64,000 nt of DNA from Bremia lactucae (Eukaryota; Oomycota; Peronosporomycetes; Peronosporales; Peronosporaceae), in assembly GCF_004359215.1 (NCBI RefSeq), contig NC_090611.1, positions 4,396,557-4,460,556 of the forward strand, read 5' to 3'. Each line of letters begins with the position of its first letter. Positions within the stretch are counted from its first letter, which is position 1. Positions 10,260 through 22,500 of the stretch are shown piece after piece. The notes below the pieces were generated by a model. It was not told where the DNA came from. It ran no database searches and saw only the letters and a list, made by a program, of their open reading frames with translations. The translations under genes were made by a program, and so were the position numbers.

Positions 10260-11700
10260 AAAGAGCCAATGAATTACCTTATAAAATCATTACATCATTC
10301 CTTCAAAGAATTGTCGAAATTGTGTCGATCCTCAACGGATTAATACACAACATGCAATAGGTTATTGTACTACATAGTCATTGTTGGCAATACACCTCAT
10401 GTATGCGTGCCACGATGTACCAGTAAGTGGTCATCGTGGACGTGAAAAGACCTATCTCAGGATAAGTCGCGATTTTTTACTGGCCTCTCCAGTAATAATT
10501 CGTGCGCAAGTCCATTCGTGCTTGCGAGGTTTGTCAACGGGTGAAGCCTAGTCCTTCATCCGTGCTCCATTAAAACCTCCATCTGATCCGCCAGAGAGTG
10601 TTGGCAGTAGAATTGGTCTTCGGGTTCTTAAAGACGCTCACAAAAGTAACGATATTTTTTTTTGTTTGCAGATCGTTTCAGCAAGATGGTTCATCGGGTT
10701 GTAGTACAGGATTCGATCACAGCCAAACGCTGTACTCGTGTCTTTATCGACACGATATATCGATTCCATGGGTTATGTCGTGAATTGTTTACGGATCGAC
10801 ATCCCAGGTACACAGCAGCGTTTTGGCAATATGTGTACAAATCACTCAAATACAATTGAAGATATCAAAAATGGACCATTTTGAAACATATGGTCAGACA
10901 GAACATGCAAATCGTGGATACATCGAGATTACGTCCACTCGTTTACGAGTTGAAGTGAGTTCTTGCCGATGACATAATTTGCCAACAAGAATTCGTAGAT
11001 GTGTCAACAACGAATATACCGTTCTTATTGAAGGGCTTATGCCACCAATGTGTACCCACCTTGTCAGAGCAAACTCAAGTTTTAGATGGGGGGGGCTTGA
11101 TGCAGTAAAAAACGATCTGGCTCTTGCTCATTTTACATTGATTCACCAGTCAATGTGGAGGTACCTCTGTATACATATTTAAAATTAAAGAAGACAAACT
11201 CAGCAATAGCAAAAATGCTTCTACTGACATTGATAATAACGATGCTGATATATTCAGCATCGTCAATGGTAATACCAGTGAAGGCGATTACGCTTTCGCT
11301 AGAAAGGAGAATGATATTTCCGAAGTGCACACCGACCGCTCTGAAAATAAAATTTAAGACGAGGTAGTACGCGACTTTCTACTGGCTCGAGAAGCAGTCG
11401 TTCGATTATGCAAGATCCCATCGCTAATTCGGTTGATCGACAGAAATTAAACGCTGACAGAGAAAGGATGGCAAGTTCTCATTTATTCAAACTTAGCGAT
11501 CTAGTTCTACTTCATACGGTAAATTTACCCAAACATGTAGTGATCAACATGTGTAGCACTAAATTCTTCCCAAATATTTCGGCCCGTTTCGTGTAGTGCA
11601 CTAACCAGCCAATGCATATAAGATCCAGCTGCCTCGTACGAAAATGATCACGCATCTTACCATTTACGTCGGTATAGACTTTAATCTGGCGCAATTTTAT
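10260..11700 (+). pseudogene. Integrase remnant of element 2
   Basis: The zinc-binding region reads GHRGREKTYLRISRDFYWP and IRACEVCQRVKPSPSS (10425-10560). The catalytic core has DRFSKMVHRVVVQDSITAKR with the first Asp, then FIDTIYRFHGL, ELFTDRHPRYTAAFWQYV with the second Asp (10660-10860). The C-terminal part continues as GGLDAVKNDLALAHFTL, SVDRQKLNADR (about 11430), KLSDLVLLHTVNLPKHVV and PANAYKIQLPRTK (about 11640). Frameshifts and stops are scattered. The GPY/F-like and SH3-like part is degraded and no chromodomain follows on this strand. Confidence 0.88.
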
Positions 11701-13090
11701 TTAATCGTTTGTTCATAAACAAATAAAAAAGGGTTTCTGGACCATTCCCTTCCTGAATTCCACAACTCATGCTTGATAAGCTTGTCGTCGATAGTGTAGC
11801 GTAATATGCTGTCAGTTAGTCCTTTGATGTATCATATTTCATTCACTCATCACACCGAAGCAGAATACGGTAAAATTCGCCGATTTTGTCTTACGGATTA
11901 TTTTCGTGGCCTAGAGCCACCCACCCTTACACAGATCTAAGACATGCATAAGTAATAGCGTGATTAACAGTATTCTTATTGCTTTATAGCCATTAAAAAA
12001 CGTCTTGAGCCGCGCGCTCTCCGGGCATAGTCCCGTGTTACACTTCTGCTCTGGACAGCTCTTTGCGGAACGTCACAACATTTAGGAGTCAACGAATCTC
12101 CATCTAATTTCAGGAGGACCTATCAAGAAGCTTGATTTAAAAGCGATATGAAACTTAATCAGAAGTATTCGTAAGACTACTATCGTGTCTATCTGCGAAA
12201 GAAAGCGTGCAAACACATTTCATATCCTGCACACATAAATGACAAATCCATGTGGAATGTACGCCTTTAAGGTGGCCAATATAAGCAGGCGCACGACTAA
12301 GTGCAGCTGCTAATAAAAAAAAATCGGCACACGCCTGAGCGTCTGCTGCGTGAGACATTTTGCGTGCAGCTCAGATTGCAGGTGTATTCGATGGTAAGTC
12401 GAACCTCCAGTCCAACTTAGCATCATCTGTAAAGGCGCCCAAAACACTCCAGGCCGATATAGCCATACTAGTGGTTTCTGGTGAATCAGATAAGAAACAC
12501 AACGTATAGATATCCTGATCGTTCAACCTGTAAAATCACAAGTCATCTGGTAGTGACTCTGATAATGGTGATAAATGCTGGTGATGCTAATGTGCATCAT
12601 TATGAACGAAGTGATCATAAAGGTCACTACGAGAGGAATGTTAGACCAAATGCTATAAAAAAGTCAAAGGAAGAGAGACAGCAATACGTTGTCTCGCTCC
12701 CTAAAAAGCCGTGATTGCCTGCAAAGGGCAACTCAATTCGTTAATCTGGAATGGCCAACGATCGATTTAAACTTCGTTGTTTGACTCACTAAAGATTCAT
12801 AGCCCTGTGGAGGACGAGCGCTAATAATTCATGGATGCCTAAACTCGACATCGATGGTGTTGTGGAAAGCATATAATGGACTTGACACCCTTGTTTGAAA
12901 CTTCAGATGCTTTTGTTCAAAATGTCCTAAGCGCAGGTGGCTAGACAATTTGGTTACGGAAATATTCTGGTTTTAAAGTAGAGATTAAGTTGGTGCACGT
13001 TCTAATCTACACCGTTTGTCAAGAATTACAGGTCACCTTGCCTCTAGTGCAGAGACCCATGCCCTGCTGTCGAGGACTCAGTTCACGCAC
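11701..13090 (+). other. About 1.4 kb without recognisable genes
   Basis: This is probably decayed transposon DNA downstream of element 2. Only short open frames occur on either strand (for example 12481-12714 +). None shows a domain, a signal peptide or a splice-joinable continuation that I can identify. Confidence 0.5.
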
Positions 13091-13237
13091 CTAAAGAGGT
13101 GCACTCCTTTCCGAATCCCCAATGGAGGGCGTGCCTCTTCGATGAGATATCTGAAGGGATTGATAGTTTGCAATCCCTTTACGAGCACGCAGCGTTCTTT
13201 TTAAACGATGGTCCTTGTGGACACGGGGAATTGTCAC

Positions 13238-13550
13238 ATCATACTGATCGATGAGACCCGGAACATTTATCTTCAGTTGGGAGCGAGGCTTCCAGCTATC
13301 ATGCGAGGGTGGATACTCTCGCCAGCAAGCATGAAATTCATTCGAACCCATCTTGTATCATGGTGATTCAAAAAGCCTCACGAGAAAGCGCTTCTAAGCA
13401 TTCGAGCTCATCAACGGGCGTAGAAGAAGAGAAAACCAGGCTCAACTCATTCATCGGGTCTGCGTGTTCGTCAAAATTATCGCAATCGCGTCTATCGCGA
13501 ATTACGGGACGACGTGGGTCATGAGCGTGTGCGTTGACACGACGGTGCAA
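13238..13550 (-). pseudogene. Chromodomain remnant of a Ty3/gypsy integrase, minus strand
   Basis: The minus strand reads FLNHHDTRWVR in one frame (about 13390) and then WREYPPSHDSWKPRSQLK and NVPGLIDQYD in the next (13310-13238). This is the family pattern LVRWRGYPPSHDSWEPRSQL..DVPGL..QYD of the integrase chromodomain, which recognises chromatin marks during insertion. It is in the opposite orientation to element 2. It may be its displaced, inverted 3' end or a scrap of another copy. Minus-strand sequence from 13551 to about 13900 is not recognisable. Confidence 0.8.
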
Positions 13551-14569
13551 CGTCTTTGCGTTGATTGTTCTAATAATCGAGCAAAGAAAAACAATCGCCC
13601 ATTTGGCGAACGTACGGGCGCTTTAACGTTTCGCAACGAGCAGGTGACAGCTCGTCAATAAATTGAACTTTTGAAGGAAACGTTAAGCGTAAAATTAGAG
13701 AGCATAAGTCTCTCGCAGAAGTTTCGGAAGGTTGGGGTTTTATCCACACCCGCAACGAGCCTCGTGCTAATAGTACTGGCAAAGACGTCTAGAATCCATT
13801 TCAAATGACTCGATAAATACAGCCAGTTATTTTGCTGACCAATAAGACATCCGACGGATTCGAGCAGTTTCACACAGCTGCAGAAATCATCCAAAACAAG
13901 CTAAATCGATGACCATGTAAATATTATTGCGCAAAATAATTAAAATATTCGTAGCCACTTTACGAGTTCCGTGCGTTAGGCTCCGACTTCTCATGGTAAC
14001 GTTCTCCTGGATGTTGCGAGCTCGCTCACGGCTGCTGTTGAAGAAGGTCAAGGCATGCATGCAGTAGTGTTCCTTGTCTTTTCTGTCTGGCCACCTGTGC
14101 TCGCTTTTCGCTATCACTCTTATTTGTCAAAATTTTGATTTCCATAACGAATTTAGGTTTTCTTGTTCTGTCAGTGTTCTCCACTGTATACAGCTTTATT
14201 CCGTGTCAATTAGAGATGTATGAGACAGACTGTGCACCCTATTTTCCATACCCTGTTCCAGGTTCCTGTAAAACCGTCCTCGTAGTATGGGTACCGCGCG
14301 TTCAATAAAGTTGTGTGGGTACGCGATATACCTGACGGACGTCTGCTTGCGCAGTATTCCTTATTTTCTTATAGTCTCTCGTAATCACTATCCCCATTCC
14401 AGCGCGCTGAGTCTTTGCCAGCGATGAGCAGCTCCAGAAGCTGGAGCATCGAGTTGAGCATGACGAACAGCATTAAACCAAGGACTCAAACACCAAAAAA
14501 GCCTAAAGTCACGATAATAACCCAGCATATCAAGTAGCAACGAATCAGCTCAATTAGTATTACAACAAC

Positions 14570-14760
14570 AAACGCTGGACCGTGGCTGCTTAAAGCTCCG
14601 TGAGTGTGTCAATCAAGTGGAAACGTATTTTCATCTGCTTTGGGATTGTCCGCGTGCGGCAGCCTTCGAGCCCATTAGTCAAGCCTCCTCTATATCTCCG
14701 GAACGATTGCCACCGAACTTCTTCAGAAGATGGATATTGCGTTCTCCCTGACCTTTGAAG
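14570..14760 (+). pseudogene. LINE-like C-terminal zinc-knuckle fragment
   Basis: One open frame reads LRECVNQVETYFHLLWDCPR, then AAAFEPISQ and PPNFFRRWIL. The spacing C..VET..HLLWDCP.. matches the CCHC-type finger near the end of many non-LTR retrotransposon ORF2 proteins (C..C...E...HL...C). The first Cys pair is incomplete. No RT or endonuclease is found beside it. From 13551 to 14569 I see nothing else. Confidence 0.5.
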
Positions 14761-14912
14761 AGCTTAACATATCCCGCTAGTCCATATCGCTGATGCTGAA
14801 GTGGCCAATCGGTCTAATCGATATACAATCATAACTCGTGACGTCTAGCATGTACCCACCGGAATCTCCTATCCAAGTATGTTTGCTTTAGTTAAAAGAC
14901 GCCCAGTAATAG

Positions 14913-15837
14913 TGTAACGGGGCACCCTTTGCTAGTACTGATAATAGTACTAGTCAACCGACACTGATTACAGTAAATGTGGGGCGCCTCGAAACTTCAG
15001 GTACACAATGGTACAGAGGAAGGTTTTAAGTAGCTAGGAAGTCCTAGCTACCAAAGGTTAATTTTAAGGCTTTCGAATCGAGAAAAGTGGAACTGTATTA
15101 ATATATTAAGTTCCTACTTAATGATCTTCTATCTAATACTGACTTTAATATATTGATCATAATAATGTGAAGCGCCTACTTGCGTACCGCACAATCGTGA
15201 TGTTACGAGGCACTGCCGACTTGTACTGCTTCAGTACAAGTCCACTTCGCACTGCCTCAGTGCGAGTGGTGCCTCACGTCACTTCGCTTACACTAGTACG
15301 TACAGATGAAGTCTTCCCTTTAAAACACTTGCTTTAAAGAGGGTTAAATGAAAAAATGTATTAATATAATTAAGGTCGTCTTGTCTATCTACTTAATACT
15401 AACTTAATTATAAACTAATACGAAACATGTACTAAAAATCTTATCTGTCTTTCTCTTTGCGCGCGTCCAGCGCTGACTGGACCGCAGATAAAGTAGATAT
15501 AATGGTCTATATCTACCAATGGATAAGCTTTTAGAATATTACCATGTAAAGTAAAAATCTCCAAATATTATCTGCCTTTTAAATAATGTATTAATTAATA
15601 ACCTTTTAAGTGTTAATTTTATGTAACGATACACCCCGTTACACATGTCTTGTGACGATTGACGGGGTTGATGCAAACTTAAATCAACCAATCAATAGAA
15701 CTGATGTCTTATTGAGTCAATATTACCAAATTTAGTAATATTGGAATATTAAGCTAAAATTAATAAACGCAATAATTTTGTACTTCTTTATTTATAATCT
15801 ATTAGGAAATGATATTCATGTAACGGGCACCGTTAAA
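14913..15837 (-). repeat. Solo family A LTR (reverse orientation) interrupted by a family B LTR
   Basis: The left end is TGTAACGGGGCACC and the right end CATGTAACGGGCACCGTTAAA. The outer sequence follows the intact solo LTR at 56573-57077 up to GCACAATCGT and resumes after 15643 with CTTGTGACGATTGACGGGGTTGAT. Flanking pentamers are AATAG (14908-14912) and AAAAG (15838-15842), a likely decayed 5-bp target duplication. No internal element sequence adjoins either end, so it is a solo LTR. Confidence 0.85.
15201..15643 (-). repeat. Family B LTR nested inside the family A LTR
   Basis: It runs from TGTTACGAGGCACTGCCGAC to ..GTAACGATACACCCCGTTACA, 443 bp, and matches 57170-57558 plus 58874-58923. 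It contains two adjacent hairpins: 15219-15241 (10-bp perfect stem, loop CTT) and 15243-15268 (11-bp stem with one bulge). Left flank CGTGA and right flank CATGT both align to the same five positions (CGTAT) of the uninterrupted family A LTR, consistent with a mutated target duplication. Confidence 0.85.
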
Positions 15838-16527
15838 AAAAGCGTCAATTTCTGTCGCCCGTAGTAATTTCACTAACTGCGCACCGGAGTGTATGCGCGA
15901 ATGAAATGGTTAATTTGTATGCTTCCAGCCAACTGAATGTCTATTTCGTCATCCGCTAAATCTAGCTTAATAAAGGGATTTGTAACAAAAATAAATATAT
16001 TCATAATCAATTGGCTTAAGCTTAAATCGTTACTTTTTTGATAAAAATTACTAATTGGAATCGATGAGGGTGAAATCATAATTTACGAACTGCAGCGAAT
16101 GTATCTATGAGAAGCAAATTTACAAATATGACCCAACGCATGCCAACTTCAATGCCATAGTGAAAAATACCACCTGGATATTTTTTTTCAAGTACGCGCG
16201 CTGACTAGATGGATGACTCTACACTAGAATAAGGTGCGGTCGCACGACTACCTCTATTCTTAAGCTGGCTTCTTCATTTGCCAGTAGCGTTGCTCGCCTC
16301 GCCGTGTGACATTTTTCACTTGCCTACTCTTCATGTTTCTATCAAAAATTCTCTCCCCTAAGTACCACCGACCAATCTGCTCGACGCTCGTGATTGACAG
16401 AAAGGGAAATTGAAATGCTCTGGCGTCGTGCCCAGAAACGGAAAATTTCTAGCGTTATATATATTCCTTTACTGAAACGCACGGCGATTGCGAGATTTTA
16501 AAGACACAGACCACATCTTGCCGTAGG
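15838..16527 (+). other. Upstream region of the glucan synthase gene
   Basis: No gene is seen. A 68-codon minus-strand frame (16079-15873) has no recognisable feature. Possible oomycete initiator-like text such as CTTCTTCATTTGCC lies near 16270, but the match to the GCTCATTY consensus is partial, so no promoter is called. Confidence 0.4.
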
Positions 16528-19500
16528 ATGAAGAAGGACAATCGCGGTCTGCAGCGGCAAGCGTCGGCCCCTCGCCGACGCGCGACGTCAAATTACCAGA
16601 CGCTCGAGGACGTGGCAACCGAGCGTGGATTGAGCATGAGCCGCCCGCCAATGGACACATACCCGCACACACAGCAGCAGCAGCACGTTGCGGCGCTCTC
16701 GTCGTCGGGGCCGATCTGTCTCCCACGACCGGGTGCCGACTCGTTTGAGCTTCTTCAGGCGAAATTTGGATTCCAGGAGGGTAATGTGCGCAATCAGAAG
16801 GAACATTTTGAGTGCTGGATGCTCAATTATGAATCGAGGATTCTCGAAGCGTCTGTCTCCACCATCGACACGGACAAGGCGATTTCGACCATTCACGCCA
16901 CTTTTTTTCGTAATTACGTCAAGTGGTGTCAATTCTTGCGTACGAAACCTTTTCTACTCGACTCGGCGTCGTATTCGGGCGCAGCCGAGCGACAGATTGC
17001 GCTCTTTTTGCTCATTTGGGGTGAAAGTGCAAATTTGCGCTTTGTGCCCGAGTGTCTGTGCTTTCTGTACCATAAAATGGCTGCGAAATTAGACGGAATT
17101 GAACAAATGCCGAATGTACCAGAAGGAGCGTTTCTGCGCCAAATTGTGCGCCCCTTGTACTCGGTCGTCGCCAAGATGCGCAATGTTAAGTCACAAAAGA
17201 ATGGGGCGAGTGTGGACCACAAGAACGTGACGAATTATGACGATGTGAATGAATTCTTTTGGAAAGACACGTGCCTTGCGTTTGACGAATTTAACGTGGC
17301 CGAAGCCATGAATGTACGCGACTTTAAGACGTTTAAAGAACGACGGAGCTTTTGTAATCCCGTGCTCGCGTTCTTTCGCATTTATTACTTTCTCCTTGTG
17401 ATGTTGCATGTCCTCGTTGTCATTGCGTACGTGGCATATCGTACGGACCCCGACGAAACGGATGGATTTAAGTTTTACAACAACTTTTTCACTTCTGAGA
17501 TTGCCGATGTGCGAAACCATGCGTTTTATTCCATATTTATCACGGTTAGTGGCTTATTGGTACTTAAGGTGGTATTAGACGTCTGGATTGATGGGACGCA
17601 TTTATTTAGCAGTACGCTGTACACGGCCACGGTGTTTCTTCGACTTGTGTGGCACACGGTGTTCTTTGGGCTATTTGTAGCTGTCAATGCAGCTCCATAC
17701 GAGACTTTTATTGGATCGAGTGACTTGCTCTCGATGGCGCCAGGGTTTATTGGACTGTATATGTCTCCAATTGTCGCAGTTTCGATCGTTCAGATGTGTT
17801 TTCATGGAGTGATATGGAAGTCGACTCTCTTGAGTTCGATGGATGGCACGCATGAGCAGTATATTGGCCGATCCATGGGTCAAAAGTGGGGAGATTTTAT
17901 CAGCTATGGAACGTTTTGGACGATCATTTTTGTGTGCAAATTTTTATTTAATTTGCAATTGATGGTGAAGCCTCTGATTGGACCGAGTGTTGAAATTTAT
18001 AACTTAGATGTGTCTTCAACGCAAAATGGTATAATCGAGTCGAAGCATAACATTGCCTTTCTGGGTGCAATGTGGGCGCCGGTACTGCTTGTGTATATAT
18101 ATGACTCACAAATCTGGTTAGCTATTGCACAAGCAATTGTAGGAGCTTGGATTGGTTTTCGTCTTAAAATTGGCCACTCGGCTCGTATCCGTGAATTTGT
18201 ATTGCGGTTGCAACAAGCTCCGAGATTGTTTGATAAAAAGGTGGTGTCAGCCGCTGCTCGCGGTCAGCTCGCGATTAGTAATAATAATCCACTCTCTTCG
18301 AATTCTGTCGCACCAGATGCAAATAGCCGCTTGCGCTTTGCCGTCGTGTGGAACGAAATTGTGAGTAGTTTTCGTTTGTCGGATCTACTCGACGACCGCG
18401 AGACGGCCATTTTACAGTATCAAATTTCAGATACTGGCGCTGTTGAGGAACCCGTGTTTTTAATCGCCGGGGAGGCTCAAGCGGCGGCGGACATTGCTGC
18501 GAGGTCGAAAACCAAGCGATTGAGTGATGCGCAACTGCTGAAAGAGCTCACGAAGGCAGGAGTTTTGGGCTGCGCCAAGAATTGTATGGACATTATGTTC
18601 CAAATCTTGCGACAGCTTTTAGGCCCGCAAGATGCGGAGCTTGTTGGCGTGATCCATCAAATTTTAGCGGGAGGGAGAGTGAGCGGTGTTGTCAATCTCA
18701 CTCACGTTGGACTGTTGCGCGAAAATTTTGTTGATTTGCTAGCAAGCATTTTGGAGTTACCGGAACCGACTGTCATTCCTCCAGGAAGCATGTTTGGCTT
18801 CCCCCACGAGCAGGTTGTTACGGTTGTTCAGTGTGTAGATGCTTTGCTCAAAAGTATGGAGCTGATGTTAGAAGATGAGTGGATGGCCGAAAAGTTTCGC
18901 AAGTCTGTATTTGCTACGACCACGCCAGACCTTTTATACCAGAAGGAACAGCTGGTGTCGATCTTTGCCGATCGAATTAGTCAGCGCGACTCAAACTCGC
19001 CAACGCGTACGACTTCTCCAAGCTCGAACGAAAGTATCGTGTCGCTATCTACGCGACTCTTCTTTTTGTTGACACTGGATGCTGCAGATGCATTGCCACG
19101 TTGCCACGAGGCACAACGTCGGATGAGCTTTTTTCTTAATTCTTTGCACATGGAGATCCCAAGCATTGACTCAATCGCAGCCATGAAGTCGTTCTCTGTT
19201 GTCACGCCATACTATAACGAAACAGTGCTGTTTTCGGTGGATGAGTTGAATGGACGTGTGGACTCAAATCCGCTTTTTCGCAAAGTGGAGCAAAAAGGTC
19301 GTGACTTGAGTATTTTAAAGTACCTGGTCACTTTCCACGACGATGAGTGGGGCAACTTTCTTGAACGAGTGGGTGTTAGCTCTATGGATGAGGCTCTTGC
19401 TGAGACGCCCACGCAGGTTCGGCTGTGGGCTTCTATGCGCGGTCAGACTTTGGCTCGCACGGTGCATGGTATGATGATGTATGAGGATGCCCTCAAAATG

Positions 19501-22500
19501 CTGCGGTGGCTGGAAATTGGTTCGGACGAAAAAATTTCTCACTTGGACAAGATTAAACATATGGATCGCATTGCTGGCTTGAAGTTTTCGTACGTGACGA
19601 GTTGTCAGATCTACTCGGACCAACTTGCGGCGGGGGACCCACGTGCGGCGGATATTGATCTTTTGATGCGAAAGTACCCGAATTGGCGTGTTAGTTACGT
19701 TGATACGATTTGCCCACCTCAAGGTAGTGGCACAGAATGTCGCTATGATTGTGTGCTAGTAAAGTCGGATGGAGACGAAATTGTTGAGGTTTATCGATAT
19801 GAGCTTCCTGGTGACCCTTTGGTCGGGGAAGGTAAGCCCGAGAACCAAAATATTGCCTTGCCGTTTACGCGCGGCGAGTATGTCCAGACTATTGATATGA
19901 ATCAAGAGCACTATTTCGAAGAAGCTTTGAAGATTCCGAATTTTTTGGCCACAGCGACGCGCAAAGGACAAAATGTCACTATTATTGGAATGAAGGAACA
20001 CATTTTTACGGGCCGAGCGTCGTCATTAGCCCACTTTATGACGCTTCAAGAGTTGGTCTTTGTGAGTTTGACTCAACGTGTGTTAGCGAACCCCCTCCAG
20101 AGTCGTATGCACTATGGTCACCCGGACGTGTTTGAGAAATCGTTTGTGATGTCCAATGGTGGCGTATCGAAGGCTAGTAAAGGAATCAATTTGTCTGAGG
20201 ATGTGTTTGCTGGATATAACGTGGCGCTTCGTGGCGAGAAGGTTACCCACATCGAATTTATGCAATGTGGTAAGGGCCGTGATGTAACTTTAAGTCAAAT
20301 TAATGCGTTTGAAGCCAAGCTATCAACCGGTAGTGCGGAAAGTTCGCTAAGTCGGGAATCTCATAGAATGGGGGCTGGCATGGATTTTTTTCGCCTGAAT
20401 TCGATGTTTTACGGGCACATGGGCTTCTACATTTGCAATGCATTGGTAGTGTTGTGTGTGTTCACATATGCATACGGCAAGGTGTACATTGTGCTGCGCC
20501 AAGATATTGAAGAATCGGCTATTATCACAACAAATTACCTCGATGACCTTGCGGATGTAATGAACACCCAGTTTATTTTCCAATTTGGGATGCTCATGAC
20601 CATTCCTCTGATCGCCACGTTATTTGTCGAGTATGGATGGCACCAAGCTTTGGTCAATTTCGTTGAGCTAGTCGTTACCCTTGGCCCAGTGTTTTACATC
20701 TTTGAGACAGGCACGAAATCACACTTTTACGATATTGCAATTATGCGAGGTGGCTCTAAGTACCGTGGTACTGGCCGCGGGTTTGCCATCGTTCGTGAGA
20801 CTCTCGTCAATTTTTATAAGGAGTATGCTGCGTCTCATTATCGCAAGGCCGTTGAGCTCATGGGACTGATGATTATCTTTGGAATATACGGAAACTTTCA
20901 CATTGGTCGAAACGCGCTGTCGGAATACTGTGCCACGGCAGACTTCGATTGCGATGCAAATCCCGACCAGATCCCGTCAAATGTGACACTGCTGAATGCA
21001 TACAGCTCGAAGGGCCAGGACTATGGCATTGCTTCGTTTGCTGTATGGCTGCTCGGTACATGTTGGCTACTTGCACCGTTCTTGTTCAATACAGATGGGC
21101 TGGATTTTTCAAAGACGCGAGTTGATATCATGTACTGGTTTTTGTGGCTCATGTCCGTGCGAGAGGATGAAGAAAACGAGAGATTACTGCCAAACCACGT
21201 TCAAGAAAATTCAGGAGGACTGACGGATACGTGGGTCGACTTTTACAACTACGAGGCAAGTTTAATGTATCGGATTGGCCCTATGAGCCGCTTTGTCTAT
21301 GCTGTTCGTGATCTTCGACATCCTCTCATTATGTACTTTATCTTCATCTTTTCGTTCGATCTGAGCGACATTGGCATTCTTTTGGCGTGCGTGTTTGCCA
21401 TCGCTATGATGTTGTGGATCGGTGGATTTAGTCTTGGAAAGGTATTGCGCAATAAAGCCCGCGCACTGCGTGCTATGCTGTACGTGCTGATGGTGATATT
21501 GATTGGTGTGGCTCCGTTTATCGTGGGCTCGATGCAAAGTTGGGATGGAATTGAGTGTTTTTCGCTGACAGTCGCAATTTTTACGGGACTATTTTCGCTT
21601 CTACACTACTTGCAGTTGCTTCATGGATTATTTGGTGTGCATGTTGCCAAGCTAGGTCTTGTCCGTGAACTTGCTTTTTTCTTTGATGTGGTCGTCGGTC
21701 TCTTCTTGGGGCTTCCACTATTAGTTTTGTCAGCTTTCCCATTTATGAAGACAATCCAGACGCGAATGATGTACAACGGCGGTTTTTCGCGAGCGCTGAG
21801 CTCTGGCAGTGAGTTCGCTGCCTCGCTAAGCGTACTTGTTGGGGGCCTTGGAGGCTTTTCGTATGGTTGGTTGACGTGCCTCATATTTTCACTAGGATAC
21901 GTTAATTCTGCGTCGGACAATTTTGTAAATGCGTCATTTCTCTTTTATAATAATGAGAGACTGGACGGCGCGTTAGATTTAACCAGGATCAAAGTGTACG
22001 CTGCTGGAGCTGCTGCTGTGGGTGTTATAATCAGTGGTGGTCTCGCTCACGCTATCGGTCGTCGCTGGACGATTGAGGCTTCGTGCGTGGTGACGTTTGC
22101 CGGTTGTGCTTTGATATGGCTAGCATCGAGCTCGATAGTGCTGATTGGCATTTGCTTGGTGTCGGCCGGCATTGCAATGCTCTCGCTTGTGTGTCCTCTT
22201 TACAACTTTGAAATTTGTATGCAGGGATGGAAGGGAAAAGGCGTTTTGATGTTTCTCACAAGTGCTACCCTTGGCTTTATGATTGAGGCGATGCTCATTA
22301 ATAGTATTAACGCCACGGCCATGTCTAGGAACTGGGGAAACTCACCGTATCATAATTGGCAATGGCAGTTTGTCTTTGGGATCATTCCACTCATCCTTCT
22401 TGCGCCCACGATGTGTTTTCTTCCCGAAAGCCATTACTGGGAGTTCCGTCGCACGAACGACCCGAAGGCGGCTGAGGCTTCGCTAATGCGCTTGCGCCAG

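Larger units (their letters stand above)
7979..11900 (+). mobile_element. Ty3/gypsy element 2, internal region, decayed and with an inverted RNase H block
   Basis: It starts right after the LTR with CCTGGTGGCAACTCGTAG, the probable primer-binding-site region. Domain order on the + strand is gag (8300-8700), RT (9000-9660) and integrase (10260-11700). The RNase H segment between them (9664-10242) is in reverse orientation. No matching + strand 3' LTR is seen downstream, so the 3' end is arbitrary. Stops and frameshifts occur in every domain. Confidence 0.85.
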
